DNA of 64,000 bases from Multifurca ochricompacta (GCA_022496185.1 WTXG01000066.1:62001-126000), one strand, 5' to 3'; positions 1 through 13,916 are shown, numbered from the stretch's first letter. The notes: generated from the sequence alone by a model not told the origin. Translations and numbers: made by a program.

Positions 1-378
1 TCGTTTTTATCTTCAACTCCCGATGGCGTCTCTCCAAGCGATCCATCCCCGGTTTTGCCGCTTACGCCTCACACGTCCGCGCCTTTGCCGCGAGAACCTC
101 ATGACTTGCTCACGTCTTCTTCATTGAAGGAACTGCCAGGTAATAATCGAACGGCCATGCTTTCACATACGTACATGGACCCATCACGACTTCCACCACC
201 TTTCGGCTACGACCGAGACAAGTACCAAACATACGGGCACCGTCTCGGCGGTGCCGAATCGTTCCCACTTGATATGTTACACAAGACGGAACCATCGCCC
301 ACATTACATGAACCGGTCGAGTTTTGGGACAAATATGGCGCAAACCATTCGAGTTCTCATCCCGTTCGTCCTTGGTAG
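1..378 (+). CDS. 3' end of an unidentified gene (partial at left edge)
   Basis: A frame is open from base 1 to a TAG at 376-378, with no in-frame ATG required because it runs off the left edge. The 125 or so visible residues are rich in Pro, Ser and His (SSTPDGVSPSDPSPVLPL near the start) and end in an acidic-aromatic stretch containing EPVEFWDKYGANHSSSHPVRPW-like residues. Such Pro/Ser-rich tails are common at the C-terminus of fungal transcription factors, but no DNA-binding or catalytic motif is visible, so no function is assigned. Composition changes sharply after the stop to homopolymer-rich DNA, which supports this being the true gene end. Confidence 0.5.
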   Translation, partial: SFLSSTPDGVSPSDPSPVLPLTPHTSAPLPREPHDLLTSSSLKELPGNNRTAMLSHTYMDPSRLPPPFGYDRDKYQTYGHRLGGAESFPLDMLHKTEPSPTLHEPVEFWDKYGANHSSSHPVRPW

Positions 379-3300
379 AGAACTGGGCTACCTCTTTTTT
401 TAATTTAATCCAGTAGTAGGACCTTTTTTCTGTAAACATCAATTTTTTTATCTCTCGCTTCTAGAGTAGTAACTATCTCTTTTTTCTATCACAATATTAT
501 ACTCTCACACTCACACACACACACACACACTCACACTCACAACTGCTATCGGAATTGCTTTCGTACTTTTGTAATTTTTTTTTCTTCTTCGGTGCTGGTG
601 TTACACCTAGTTCTTTCCCCCCTCCACATGACCTCCCCGTCCCTTGCAATCTACCACTTATTGCTTAAGAATAAATAAAAAAGGGTGCGAACTACAACTC
701 AATTGGAGAGAAACCTTAAGAATGGTTCTTTTTTTTAAATTAGACGCGCAATATAAAAAACCAATCTCTTGGTGCGTGCGTGCGTTGTGCGTGCGTGCAA
801 CGCACAACTCGCACGCACGCACGTACGAACGCACACACAACCCACCCTTCATTCCCTTGATTCGGTATGTTCTTTTTCTTTTCTTTCTCTGGTCCCAAAG
901 AAAGAAAGAAGAAAAAAAAAAACTCGTGGTGTAAACTTCGAGGGAAGGGGGAAAAAACTTCGGTTTTCCTTCCCCTTTTTCCTTCATAACACACTTCCCT
1001 CTCTCTCTCTCCTTCCCTCCCTCCCTCACTTGCGCTGACACTCTCTGCCTTAGCCTTGGCTCTCTCTTCCTCCTCCCTCCCCCCTACACACACAACGCAT
1101 TGGGGTTTTTTTTTTTGGTGGTGAGAGGTGACAGATAATACACAATACATATATATATATACATTATATACAGGTTTTTTTTAAAAAAAAAAATAATGTT
1201 GTTCACTCTCATTTGGTTTAACTCAACTCCTAGGAAGAGAAAGAGAGATAAATAAAGGTACGTATACACGTACCGTTACTAATTTTGCTTGTTTTTTTTT
1301 TTTGGGGGGGGGGGGGGGGAAACGAACGAAAAAAAAGAGGGAAGGTTGTGTAGGGGGAAGCGGTGGAAGAAGGAAAGGGACATAATAGTGGCCACTGGAA
1401 AAAAAAAAAAAAAAGAGCGCTTAATGTTTTTTTTTGTTCTTTCTTTCTTTCTTTCTTTAAAAAACTTTCTTTTATCCCTTGCTCTCTCTCTTCATCTGTC
1501 ATCATCCGTGGGATGGGATGAAAGAGAAAAAGGGACTCTTTTATGGCCTTTTCTTTTTTTTTTTCTTGGGGGGCGGGGAAGGGGGTTGCATGCCTCATCA
1601 CTACCGCCCAATAAAAATAAAAATAAAAATAAAAAACCTTGTATATTTTTGACTCTTCCGGCCACTCTTCTCCTCCTCTTTTTTTTTTTTAAAACTAACG
1701 ACACTACTTGTCTTTTCTTTTCTTTCTTTGAAAGGGCAGTCAGTCTGAAAGAAGAATCTAAAAAGAAAAAATATTAAATTAAATTTGGGGTTAGTAGCCC
1801 TTTTTTTATATATTGCTTTCTTGCTTGCTGAAGCGAGCCCTCCCCCTACTTCCACCTCTCTCTTGGAGTCATTCTATCTCGTTTATGCCCTCGCCTCCTG
1901 GGGAGGGGGGGGGATGAGACCTGCAGGTCATAGTGTGTGTTCATGCACGTGCGACATGGGATTATTTGTTTTTTGGTATGGTAATGGGCCTTAAAAGCTT
2001 GCGCGGAGAAGAAGCGGGGGCTTAAAACACACGGGTCAAAAAGGTTTTTCATCCCTCTCTTGGGATGATGTGTGTGATGTTGATGGAACCTGACCCGCCC
2101 TCTGGCGATCGTTCTTTTCAAAAGGTTTTATCCCCTTAACCTTACTCCAACCCCTATTTTTTTATTTTATTTTTATTTTGCAGGTTCTGTACACACACAT
2201 CAACCCATCGGATTTTTTTTGGGCTACTTTCTTAGGGGAGTGAGGGTATGGGAGAGGGGGGAGGGGGAAGAAGGGTGGGTGGCCCACCCACTCACCCACC
2301 CACCCAAATTCTTTTTAAAAAAATAAAACCATTCTACCCATGGAACGAAGCGGTTATGGGTGATTGATTGATCCCCGTCTCCCCACCCCCCCTTGTGTGT
2401 GTAAGGTCAGCAGACCCCCCAAGTAAAAGGCCATGTATGGCAAACCAAAAAAAAAAGGACAGAAACGTGTGCGTGTGGGGGCGCAATCGCACAAAAAAAA
2501 CAAACCTCCGGTTTCTATTTACCCGCACCGCACACGCCCTCCCTCTCTCCCTCTCCTCTCTCTCCCCTCTTCCCCCCCCCACCCCTCTCCCCCTCCCCAC
2601 CGTCCTCTCTTCTTCTTTCCTCTCCCCCCTCACTACCACCCCTCTCCTCACTCTCTTTCTCACACTTTCCCTTCCGCATAATCCTTTTTTTGTGGCCCTG
2701 GAGGTAGGCTGATGAGATGTACCGCCAGGGGGGGGGGGGAGGAGAGAGTGAGGAGAGAAGGAAGAGTTTTTTTTTTTTTTTTTGTTTGGTATGTTTTGAT
2801 GGATGGAGAGGGACTTGGACTACTGATTCGCTCGTTCTCCACACGCACACATACACCCTCGTTTTCCTTCATTCCGACTGGGAGAGAATGGGGGCTCTCT
2901 GAGGACGAAGTCCCCCTCCTCCCCCCCTCCCCCCCCTTCCCGGTCCCCACGGATGGACGAACACCTGACGATGACCCAAACCAACCTCACCGGGAAAAGG
3001 AGAAGGAGGAGCCCTGGATTTCTCTCTCTCTCTCTATATATATATATCCCTTTTTCTCTCCGCTGCTTCTAGATGTATGTGTAAGTAGTTAGCTTGCGGG
3101 AAGAAGCAAGTAGAAGGGTCTCACAAATAATTAAAAGAAAAAAAGGACATAAAGACACAAAGGAAGTTGGTTAGGGAGGGGGGGGGGAGGGGCTGTCTTC
3201 TCCCTTCATCCTCTTGTCCCTATGAAGATTCGTGATACAGTACAGTGTAAGAGAAGACCCCCCAATTCCCCCATCCCCCACCCCTCCTCCTTATTTTTTT

Positions 3301-6300
3301 TTTCCCCCGTCCCAGGCCGTCTGGATAATTAATTTATGTGTGGGTTGCATATCCATAACGTTTTCCCCACAAAATTTCTGAAAGAATTGAAATTTGCAAT
3401 TAAAAAATAAAAGTAATACGAAAGGCATGGTACTTGATCTCCTCCAACATCTCTCCTCGTCTCGTCTATCATTCTTCCCTATCCATCGAAATCTCTAACT
3501 AACTAACTAACTAACTAAAGAAAGAATAAAAAAGCGGAAGGAGCGGACCGATTGACTTAACAATGATATTAAATATTATTATTAATAATAAATGGGTTAA
3601 AACCAGTAAACACCTTCCCCCCCCCCCTCCCCTCCCAATTCCCAATCGATTCTCGATTCTAAATTCTCCGGAGTCGACTTAAACACCGAAAACAGAAAAA
3701 GGAAGGGAAGGAAAAAAGGTTTCTTTTTTTTTTTTTTGGTTGTTTCTTTTTAACACGGAACATGTAAAAGAAAAAAAAACCAAACAAACAAACACTATAC
3801 ATCCAATCAGCACAAAATTCCCTTCCCCACTTTCATCCTCCTCCACGTTTTCCATGCATAGATGATAATAATTTACATAACCAGGGGAAATTAGGGAGGG
3901 GGGGGGAAAGTTCCATCTCGTCTTGCGCGCACGCCGCGGCGGGCGGGGAGGGGAGGAGGGATAGAAGTAGTGGGTGGATGGCGCTTAAGCTTCCCCCGAG
4001 ATTCGCGGTCGAGGGAAAGAAGGAAGAGAGGACGCCGTGCCGTGGAGATCATGATGTTCCTCTTTCTTCTTCTTCCTCCTCCCCCCCCCCTTTCCCCCAC
4101 CCGCGGATGACCGAGGAGGCCCCAAAAAAGAACAATCCCCCCCCCCCCCCTCACCTCCCCATTCCGCTCCGGTGACCTTTAAAAATGGCGGGGAAGGGAG
4201 GGGGGACCACTTGTTCTGTCCATCTAAGTCGTCTTTCTTATAAACTCTTAATTCCCTTCGGCTACAAAAAAAAAGAGTGACCCAGTTTTTTTATGTTTTT
4301 TTCACATGGGGTTGGTCTGTGGTTCGTAAAGGCCCTAGGAATTGTCAGAGAGAGATGTAAGTTTGGACAAGTCCCCAGAGTTGATCGTTCCTCGCTGGTA
4401 GTGTGTGGTCCCCCCCCCCCCCCCCTCTCCTCTCGTTCATGAAAGTAAAAGAATCTCCGAGAGTGGAAAACGCACCACATGGATTCAAAACCGTAATAAC
4501 AACAACAACAATAACCAAGAACGGTAAACCGGCGCGAACAAAACGGCTACCAAAAAAAAAAGTCTGGATTCTGTGCCGCTAGAATTCGCCCGTTTGAATG
4601 GAAGGAAAGAGAAGGAGTTTCGAAACCTCTCTCATCTTCCTCCTTAGGTCTCGGCCTTCCCAGTCCAAATGGGGAAGGGAAGGAAGAGGAGAAGGATAGG
4701 GTGTGCGAAAATTCTAGGAGCGAATGCGAAGCGTACAACCCTGTCTAGTTTCAGAGAGGATCGGGAGGGGGGGGAATCCATTCATGGCCTTGAGCAAGAA
4801 GTGGGGCGGTGAAGCAGTGCAGTGACGAGCCAGGGAGGCGCGCCGGTGCTATTAGCATAGGCGAATTGATTGACTCGTGTAGGTTCGTTTCCCCCTCCGT
4901 TCCCTCCCCGGGTGGGCGCAACGCGGAGGTGGGAGGGGGAAAGGAAAGAGAGACTCCCCCTTTGAAAAATAATAATAATAAAATTAAAAAGTTATGTGGA
5001 AGTTCGGCGAACGGCCCCTTCCCTCCCTCCTTTTTTTTTTTGCGCAGCAGTAGTTCAAAAGTTGCGCAAAGAAAAATAAAAATAAAAATAAAGCCAACAG
5101 TTTGTTTTTTGCTGCCTCCAAAAAGCGACTAGTCGGTAGTACCTGGCACCAGAAGCCAGCTAGCATAAAACCTACCAACCGAAAAAGAAACAAAGAATTG
5201 AGAGGATTCGTATTCCAGGTCAACAATAGTTGATCGGCTGCGGCGTTTTCAATATGTAGAAATTTCCCAGGATGGTGGTGGGGGAAGATTCCGAGGAAGA
5301 AAGACCCAGTTTTGTTAGACAGGGTTTAGGCAGCCAGACCTATACAAAAATAGTGACGGCTGAAGCTGCTTTGTGATTGGGCGACGGCGACGACGGCGAC
5401 GAGGACAACACCGACAATGACGACCGGCAAATGGCGTTTGGTAATTGATGGATTTCGGTGACCAGAAGAATTGTTGTGATTATGATGACGGGAGGCGGCG
5501 TCAAAGTGTGCTCATTGAAAGTAGATTTACATTGATGGGGTTCATTGAAGCATGTTGATGTTGATGACGGACGTTAATTATGATGATGTTGATGACGATA
5601 AATGAGCAGACGCCTCGAGTGAAACGGTCATACTGCATATACGTGTGAGAGAGGTCCGATGTCGATATCATCCATTAAAATGCCCGAGAATCCCCGTGTC
5701 TCTGTCAATGTGTATGCATGCATGGTTAGCAGGTGTAAGTGACAGTTAGGAATTAACCCGGTTTATGATGCCACATCAGTAAATGAATTCCCAATTCTGC
5801 ATCTTGAAAAAACTTGTTCTGTAGTACTGCTGCTGATCAAAAAGCCCAGAGTGACGCATATTGAGTTTTGTGAAAATGAGAAAACAAAAAAAAAATTGAA
5901 AAGAGATTTGAATTAAATTAAAATGAATGTGAGACTAGGTTTATAACTACCGACAATGAATTAAATGAAGAGAAATAGATATTACGGGAATGAGGGTCTT
6001 GAGTTTAGCCTCATTCAAGCTTGCAGGGGTAGTGAGTGGTCTTGGTCGTGGTTGTAATCGTGGAGTGGAAATAACGATAAGAGAAATGGTGGTGTGGTGA
6101 GTGGGTGAGTGAACCGAAGAATACCGCGCATATAACCACCCTCTGCGGACGGAGAGCTCTCTCTGGGCGGGCGGACCGGGCCATTATGGGGTTATGTACC
6201 CCTAACCCTAAAGAAATAATGGAACATGCGTGTGTGCGCATATAGTCACCTCCCGCCGCAAGACTCAGCAAACTGGACGGAACGGCCGAGGAGGGGGAGG

Positions 6301-6525
6301 CAAAAAAAAAAGCTAATTTGGCAGCAGCAACTTGGGTTGTTCACCCCGTTAACGACTCTCCACGTTCACCCTTCGTCGACACTGTTTTCCTTCCTTCCAA
6401 ATTTCTTCCTTGGTTCTTCAGGGCATATTGAGCCCGAGGCCGAACGGATACCCTTAACACAAATCCGAGACCGAGTATTACAGGTACACCCGCAGCAGAC
6501 CAGTCTTAATATCCACAAATTTGCC
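379..6525. other. 6.1-kb intergenic low-complexity region
   Basis: I see no credible gene here. The DNA consists of A/T runs, polypyrimidine tracts and many long G or C runs: T12 followed by G17 near 1291-1319, C or G runs near 2390, 2570, 2735, 3180, 3620, 3900, 4085, 4140 and 4415. There is a CA/TC microsatellite at about 505-540, a CT tract followed by a short TA run near 3020-3045, and an AACT tract near 3495-3520. GAC/GAT-rich triplet repeats lie near 5380-5600. The ORFs that can be drawn through this region are Pro-, Lys- or Phe-rich translations of these tracts. Confidence 0.7.
6199..6211 (+). promoter_or_regulatory. Telobox-like motif upstream of the phosphate transporter
   Basis: The bases CCCTAACCCTAAA form two tandem telomere-like units about 320 bp upstream of the transporter ATG. 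Short interstitial units of this kind occur in promoters of housekeeping genes in several eukaryotes. No regulatory role is shown here. Confidence 0.3.
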
Positions 6526-9500
6526 ATGAAATTCAGGTATCTCTTCTCAATTGCCATACTCTTTTGGCTTAACGACGTAAACCCTTACTCCTTCTCTCCC
6601 TTTTCCTTAGTTCCTCTCTCAAGTTCAACGCCGAGGTTGAATGGTGGGATGAATACATCGCGTGAGTGTCCCATTTCCTAGCGTCGCAAGACGTTCAATC
6701 GCTCTTTTTTACTACCCTCCAACTAGATATGATGCCCTCAAGAAATACATTTACCACTTAGAGAAGCAAAAGCACGAGGCCCTTCTTCACTCTCATGATA
6801 TAGAGTCCGCAACGGAGCGAACATCCCTGGTTGGCATCGTGTCACAGTTTCAAGACACCGATACGCTTTTCAGACCACTCCTAGACGCCGAGCTGCGCAA
6901 GATTTCATCCTTTTACGCCCTTCAGGAAAAGCAGTTCCTTGAAGAGCTCGCCGAATTGGAGGAACTCGTAAAAGAGCAGGATGATATTGGCATGCTGGCC
7001 GGCCGGCTCTACGGTGACACCCAATGGGATGAGGATGACGACGAAGACGAAGACGATTGGCAGAGTACGGAAAGGAGTCAGGATCCGCCCATATCCAAGC
7101 GTAGGAGGCGCGCATCCACCTCGGCAGGTCGTGCAGTGTCTCAAGGTGGTGGGTGCACGCTCCCTTTTCTCATAAATGCTTCTTCTTCTTCCCAATCGGG
7201 TGGATTGAAGGGGACACCTGTCCCACTTCTTTTTTTTTTTTTGATCCCGAATGGCGTCCCTGCCTTGGAACGCCTTCCCTTGGCCCTCGGCCTTAGTTCT
7301 TCACCTGTCACGGTTGGGAGGAAGATGACTTCCACCCCGTGCTGGGTGACTTGCAACACAATGTACAAAGGTGGCCGAGTGAGTTCGGCCATCTATACAT
7401 TTGGGGATAACGGGAAAAATGAACTCTATCTCCCCGAACTTCACGCAACGATACCTATACCTATCTTTCTTTCCTTTGGGTCCGCTTTTGGCTGACTATT
7501 GGTATAGCAAGCCATTCTAGAGATGTGACTGCATCGAGAACCCGTCGCATCAGTATCTCGTCCACGGAAGATAACATGGATCTCGAGGCATCACTCCCTT
7601 TTCCCCGTGTGCCTCCAGGACATTCATTCCCTGCTTCCGTTCCTGAAGGGGAGGAACCCGGGCCCGAATCAAGTGTTAGCAGAGGTGATTCCAGAAACAG
7701 GGGGAGTTTGGACCGTAGCAGGTCGCCAACTGCGGCAGTGCGCGGGCTCGCGAATAAGCTTCGCAGTAGTATCGCCTCATTGGGTTCCCCTCACGCACCT
7801 CTTCCGGGTGGTAGTGAAACGATCTGGACTTCCAAGAAGAACTTTGCGACAGATACGCAACTACTATTCAAGCGTCGAATCACCAACCTGTACGTTCAAG
7901 TGAGCGCACTACGCTCTTACGTCGAGCTGAATTATTCCGGATTCCGCAAAGTCCTGAAGAAGTAACTCATTTCCTGCACTCCGGAAAAAACAGTTATTAA
8001 CTAACTCCTTTGTTCCGCAGGTACGATAAAGTCACAGAGAGTTCTGTACGCATAAGTCCATTACGTTTCGATCGCGTCTGATCAATCGCCTTAGCTTCAA
8101 ACACATTATCTTCATGACATTCTCGAACCCACACCTCCCTTCGACCAGGCGTCTCGAGCAAGGATCGCCGACACTCAATCCGCATTATTACAACTATATG
8201 CCAAGTGCGTCACCCACGGGGACACTGCAGCGGCGCAGAGGTACCTGAAACTCCACCTACGAGAACACATTGCGTGGGAGCGCGACACCGTTTGGAGACA
8301 GATGATTGGACGCGAACGCCGCGGCGAAGGAGGCACGCCGCTCGGCGCACCAGTTGATACTTCAGAAGAGAAGGCCTTCGAGGTACGCACGCGTGTCGGG
8401 CGCGTTCGTTTCAGCAGACGCAAGGCTTGGGTTGCCCTTTCTGCCCTTATCTTTACAATACTCCTGAATGTGCAGACCGTTGAAGGGGAAGAAGCTAACC
8501 GATGCTTCGCCGTGCTGGTGTTTGCTACCCTCTTGTGGGCTACCGAGGTACGTTATCGGTTATGAATTCCCCCCCCCCCCCCTTCCCTCCTCTTCCTTGC
8601 TTCCTAACAGAGCCCATATTGCCGATTGTTCTTCAGGCGATACCACTCTTCGTAACTTCGACCATGATCCCTGCTCTTTTGGTATGGCTGCGGGTGATCC
8701 GAGACGCGGACACAGGTGGGCGGCTGAGCCCTGCAGATGCAACTCGGCGAGTTTTTGCATTATGACTCTATGCGGGACGTCCTAAACTCATATCATCGTA
8801 GCTGGATCTTCTCCGTGATGTTTTCTCCAACCATCATGCTTCTAATCGGCGGCTTTACAATTGCAGCCGCGCTCTCCAAGACGAACATCGATCGTGTGTT
8901 AATCACGCGCGTACTCAGTTTGGCTGGTACACGCCCTAGTGTCGTGCTGCTCGCCGTCATGGGTGTCGCATGTTTCGCCAGCATGTGGATCAGGTGTGTC
9001 GTTATGCAAGCATGGCTGTTTCCATAGCTCGCGTTCTAACCTTCCCCTCGTTCCTAAAGTAATGTAGCTGCGCCAACGCTCTGCTTCACGCTCGTGCGGG
9101 TGCGTCCGAGCCATCCTTAGGTTTCACCCCTCACCCTCACGTTTCGCACGCTTACAACCCCCGCTTATCGTAGCCAATCTTGCGGACTCTTCCACCAAAA
9201 GCATCCTTTGGGCCCTGCCTCGTCGTAAGCGCTTCCCCTGCCTTATTGTTCTCGTTCTCTTACCCCAACTCCCGATCCCCCCAATGCCTCACAGCTCGCG
9301 ATCGCGCTGGCAGCCAACATCGGCGGGCAGTCGTCCCCTATCTCGTCTCCGCAGAACTTGATTGCGCTACAGGCAATGCAGCCCCCGCTTGATTGGGGCC
9401 GCTGGTTCTTGGTCGCCCTCCCAGTCTCAGCCTTGTCTATCGTGCTAATCTGGCTACTCCTTCTGGTCTCTTATCGCCCATCACGATTACCGACGGGAGA

Positions 9501-10560
9501 TGGCAGCCTCGAGATCAAGAGCATTCGTCCCACGCGCGAGCACTTCAGCATGAAGCAATGGTGGGTGACGTTCGTATGTGTCGCCACGATCTCCCTTTGG
9601 GTTGTCGAACACGCCATCGAGGGATGGATTGGCGATATGGGTGTCATCGCGATCATTCCCATCGTAGCGTTCTTCGGAACTGGCGTGCTGAAGAAGGTGA
9701 GTAGGCATTTAGCCGGTTGTCCCGCAAGAACGCGTGTTAATTCCGCCTTTCTTTTTCCTTTTCCTTTTTCTTTCTTTCTTTTATTTTATTTTTTGGTGGG
9801 GGTCGAGGTAGGACGATTTTGAGCAGTTTTTGTGGTCTGTCGTCTTCCTTGCGATGGGCGGTACAGCACTAGGCAAGGGCGTCACCTCGAGTGGTTTACT
9901 GGACAAGATGGATGTTCTTATCCGGGGATTTGTGGACGGCCGTTCTGAATTTTCCGTCGTCATCGTTCTCACTTCTGTCGTACTCGTGAGTTGCGCCAGT
10001 CGTTAGGGCATCCCCCCTCTCTTCCCCGCCTCCCCATCCCCCCACCCTTGCTCCCTTCGGTTAACGTGGCGTGTTTAGGTCGTCTCCACGTTCATCAGCC
10101 ACACGATAGCTAGTGTCTTACTCGTCCCGATAGCCAAGGCAGTCGGAGGCAGCCTCCCAGGAGACCAGGCGAACCTGCTCATTTTCATCACTGGTCTTGT
10201 CTGCTCCACCGGGATGGGCATGCCAGTCTCTGGCTTCCCCAACCAGACTGCGTACGTCCCGTTTGTCTCTTCCGTAAAGGACGTTCGATGAGTTGACTTT
10301 CGACGCTTTTCGGCATAATATTAGAGCCACTCAGGAAGACGAAATGGGTCAACTTTATCTGACCAACGTCGATTTCTTGAAGAATGGCGTGCCAGCCAGT
10401 GTCATCGCTGCCCTGGTGCGCGACTGTTTGCCTAAACTTTCGTCCTTGATATACATTAATCTTTTTACCACATTTACAATAGGTCGTCGCATCACTTGGT
10501 TATGCGCTCATGAAGGCCATTGGGTGCGTATTGATCGTCTTTTTTTTGTTTGCTTTTTAG
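6526..10560 (+). CDS. SPX-domain phosphate transporter, PHO87/PHO90/PHO91 family
   Basis: Predicted low-affinity phosphate transporter of the plasma or vacuolar membrane: an N-terminal SPX domain that senses inositol pyrophosphates is fused to an SLC13/DASS-type permease. Exon 1 is 11 nt (ATGAAATTCAG) and splices to 6611-6661, giving MKFSSSLKFNAEVEWWDEYIA, then YDALKKYIYHLEKQK from 6727; this is the classic SPX start and fixes the ATG. The SPX core KKYDKVTESS crosses an intron at 7962-8020. After the linker the permease begins near 8400 (EANRCFAVLVFATLLWATE) and continues with FSPTIMLLIGGFTIAAALS, ANIGGQSSPISSPQNLIAL and GMGMPVSGFPNQTA, all family signatures. I count about 13 exons with introns mostly of 50-100 nt. 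The intron at 8747-8801 fits only as GC-AG. The stop is TAG at 10558-10560. The exact junction of the intron at about 7146-7522 is uncertain. The paralog (87, 90 or 91) cannot be assigned. Confidence 0.9.
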
Positions 10561-13500
10561 TATGGTCTCACATTTGGTGTTCACGCAGAGTCAGCTGAGA
10601 GAAAAAAAACGGCCCATTTCGCCCCGAGTTTTTTCGGGAATGGCATGCGAACCTCGCGCTCTCGAACTTTTTTTTTTTGGGCGGGTCCCGTTCGCGCGCT
10701 AGGGTTACTCTTTCTCCCCCTTTTAATTTATCCAAACACGACGTGCCCGCCACTCAGGGCAACGAACTTGTGAGAATGGAAGGTCCAGTCGTGTGATTAT
10801 GTTCATCCTTGGATGGTATATCCAATAGAGTTTGTTTTTTTTAACCATGGAGGAGAGACCAACATCGTTGTGTTTTGTTGTTTTTTTTTTTTTTCACTCG
10901 CGCGGAGGGAGTCAGTCAGCCTCCCTCTCCTCTCTCTCCCCTCTTGCATCTATAGGTCTCTCACATACTATCTTTAACATCTCGTCTCATCTCTCCCCTC
11001 GCTTTCCTTTATTACCCACACCCCACTCCTTTTTTTTCAATGTATGTATGGATCCACACAACAACAAATATACAAGCAAAGTTTTTCGTTCCTGGGTCGT
11101 CTTGGCCGTATTCTATATCCATCATATCCATATCCATATCCATGTCTTTTCTTTTTTTTTTAATTCTATCGGGACCTTGAATCATATCTTGTGCACTTCA
11201 CAACCTCTAGGGCCCCCTACCCTCTTTTTGGCGGCGTGGCGCTTGATAAGACCTTTTAGACCTTTTGGTTTGGCGCTCGAGAGGCAATTAAATAGTATAT
11301 CCGTCATGGTTCAAGGGCCATATGGAAATCTGTGTGTGTATGCATATACATATAATATATAATATATATAAGATATAATATGTATAAGTACGTATATTGT
11401 ATTTAAATGTACGGCACAGCTAGTGGGCAAACAATACAACGCGCGTTAGTAAAATGTGGATAAACGATATTGAACCTGCCCTCCTCCCTTTCTCATCCTT
11501 CCCATCAAATGGGGGCGGGCGTGTAAAGCTGAACAAAAAAAATAAGATTTGTTATGGCGGTTGTGATAAGTTTATATATGAAATGATGGGCCATGGATAT
11601 ATATGTGATATGTATGTGTGTATGATGTGTGTACATTAAGCCAAGAGAGAGCTTTGTCTTGTCTTCATCTTGAATACCACTCATTTCAATATTTTCTTTT
11701 TGTTTACAACACGCGCTCACTCATCGTTTGCCCTCGTCGTGCGTGTTGGTTATATGTATATATGTACATATATATATATATATCGAGCGCTACTTCATTC
11801 TATTCGTTCGTCATGTGTCCCTCCTCGACATTATGGAAGAGAAGGCCACTGCGCAAAATCCCCAACCGGTCCCCCCTCCCCCTGGCCCTGACCACCACCC
11901 ACTCTTTTTTCTTCCCTTCTATATATCTCTATTACCTCCCCCCCCCCCCCCTCCCCAGCTCTGTGGCTCATGCCACTAACAAACTAGAAATATGTATACG
12001 TAAAGTGGTACCAAGGGGAGAGAGGGGGGAGGGGGGGGGAGGGAGCGGGAAAGGGGGGTTTAAAAATTAATTTTTTTAAATATTATTATTATATGAGCTT
12101 TGATCGGTTTTCCCATCGCGGGCTTACATATGGGCTGGCTTATAGTGCCTCCTCCCGTTTGTTTGCGGTGATGACTTGGGCTAAGTGGGGGAGGGGGAGG
12201 GGGAGGGAAGTGATGATGAAACGGGTGAAGTGGTTATATTACAACCCCAACTTGTACAGTAGTAAAGAAAGTACTATACGAAGGGAAAGAGCTTCCAGTG
12301 CTGACTGTATTGGCGCCGCAACCACGAAACCTGGAAACCGGAACTGGAAACCATTACATGCCTATAAAAGAAGCACACCACGCCCCTCGAACAATCCTGG
12401 GGGGATTGGGGGTCACGAGGAAGGGGGGGAGGGGGAAGGGTCAGTGCGGAAGGAACGGATCCGGAGTGATGACTCCCCGGGGCGGATGGGCACGGACACG
12501 ACTTGGCGGAATATTAAATTCCGGGAACTTTCACATAAAGTTTAGGGATGTATGAGGGAGATCAATCAGTTCAATCATTCATTTTATTTCATTTCACATT
12601 CAATTATTTCAAGGAGCAAAATAAATAAAATAATAATAAAAATAAAATAGAGAGGAATCTGTACTTGCTCCTTCTTTTCCCTTCTGATGCTGATATGCAC
12701 AAAGAAAGAGGGGAGGAGGGAAGGTGGAAGGAAGGAGAGAGAAGAGTTTATGTCGTTGTTGTGATTGGTGGGCACGTGTTCGTGCCTATGTGTTATAAAG
12801 TTAAAAAACCCCGGGGGTTAAAGGGGCGCGTGGGCGGGGCGGCGGGGGAGGGGGGGGGTTGGAATCATATAGGAAAACATACACGGGGGTTGCATTAATA
12901 TTTGCCGATTAATAGGGGGAGGAGGAAGAGAAGAGGTGCTTGTGCGTTGAACCATTACGGGTGACACCACAAACAGGAAAAATAAGCCTTTCCCGTTGCT
13001 TACTTCTTACACTCCGAAGTTGGTAGAAGCGCCATTTACCCCATTTACGTTAACCCCCCCCCCTCCCCTCCCTCTCTCTCTCTCTCTCTTTTTGTTCGAG
13101 TCCGAACATGAGCGGAGGGGTTCCTTGGGATTCTAGGTATAGCCGGTTGAACACAAGGTCCAAAGTCATGAGAAAAAAAACCCGTATCACCCCCCCCCTC
13201 CCAAACTGGGGAACTGTGCCCGTGGGCATACTAATACACTAATAAGCAAGCGACTGATTCAGACCCTCGCTTTGTTTTTTGCTTCCTCCGCCATCATCGC
13301 AATTCTCTTTTGTATTTCCGGCGACCGACGTCTCGGTCGTGCCTAGTTGGCCTTGTCCCCCCGGGGCTTTAATTAATGCGAGTGAGTGGACTGGGGTGGC
13401 CTCGATGCTAGTGCCCCCTTTCTATAGCATGTGTTTCACATAACGAACGACAGTCGAAGCGTCGGTACAAGGTTCAAGGGGTAGGGGGGCGAGATGTGTG

Positions 13501-13916
13501 TGACTTTGTCGGCGTTTGGTTTGGTAACGGGTGCAAGGATGTTGTTATCATCTGTCGACGTCTTTCTCTTTCTGTTTCCTTGTTCTAAAAAAAAATTCCG
13601 TAAACCCCTTTTACGGCGTCCAACCAACCAACCCCCGCAACGGAGGTTCGTCCAAGATACTGGTTCAGTTTCAGCGCCTGCTGCTGGCACACTTGGCGCG
13701 CTGTGAGATACAAGAGAATGTCATCCCTTACTTACATCTCTCGTTCATCATTCTTAAAATGGGAAAAGAAAACAATAAGGATACATCATGGGTAATAGAT
13801 GAATCGCGGCAGTAAGACCTATTCCGACAGCGGGTGTGTCAAGCTACTCGAGATTCGTACGAACCGTCGTTGACTACGCACCGTCGAGGTGCCATGAAAC
13901 TTCTTTCACTGGCATG
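10561..13916. other. Intergenic low-complexity region between convergent genes
   Basis: No credible gene is seen. The stretch has long T, C and G tracts (near 10870, 11935-11952, 12030, 12845, 13055, 13190), TA dinucleotide runs near 11345-11400 and 11755-11785, and a CT tract at 13070-13090. It holds the 3' flanks of the transporter and KU70. Confidence 0.65.

Noticed and set aside
644..4738. Many ORFs of 60-160 codons in the first spacer
   Set aside because: They are translations of homopolymers and CT/GA tracts, overlap on both strands and lack domains or splice signals.
6199..6211. Possible chromosome end or telomere relic
   Set aside because: Only two units, with genes on both sides.
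10832..12898. ORFs of 60-176 codons in the second spacer
   Set aside because: Same low-complexity composition; no conserved domain or gene structure.
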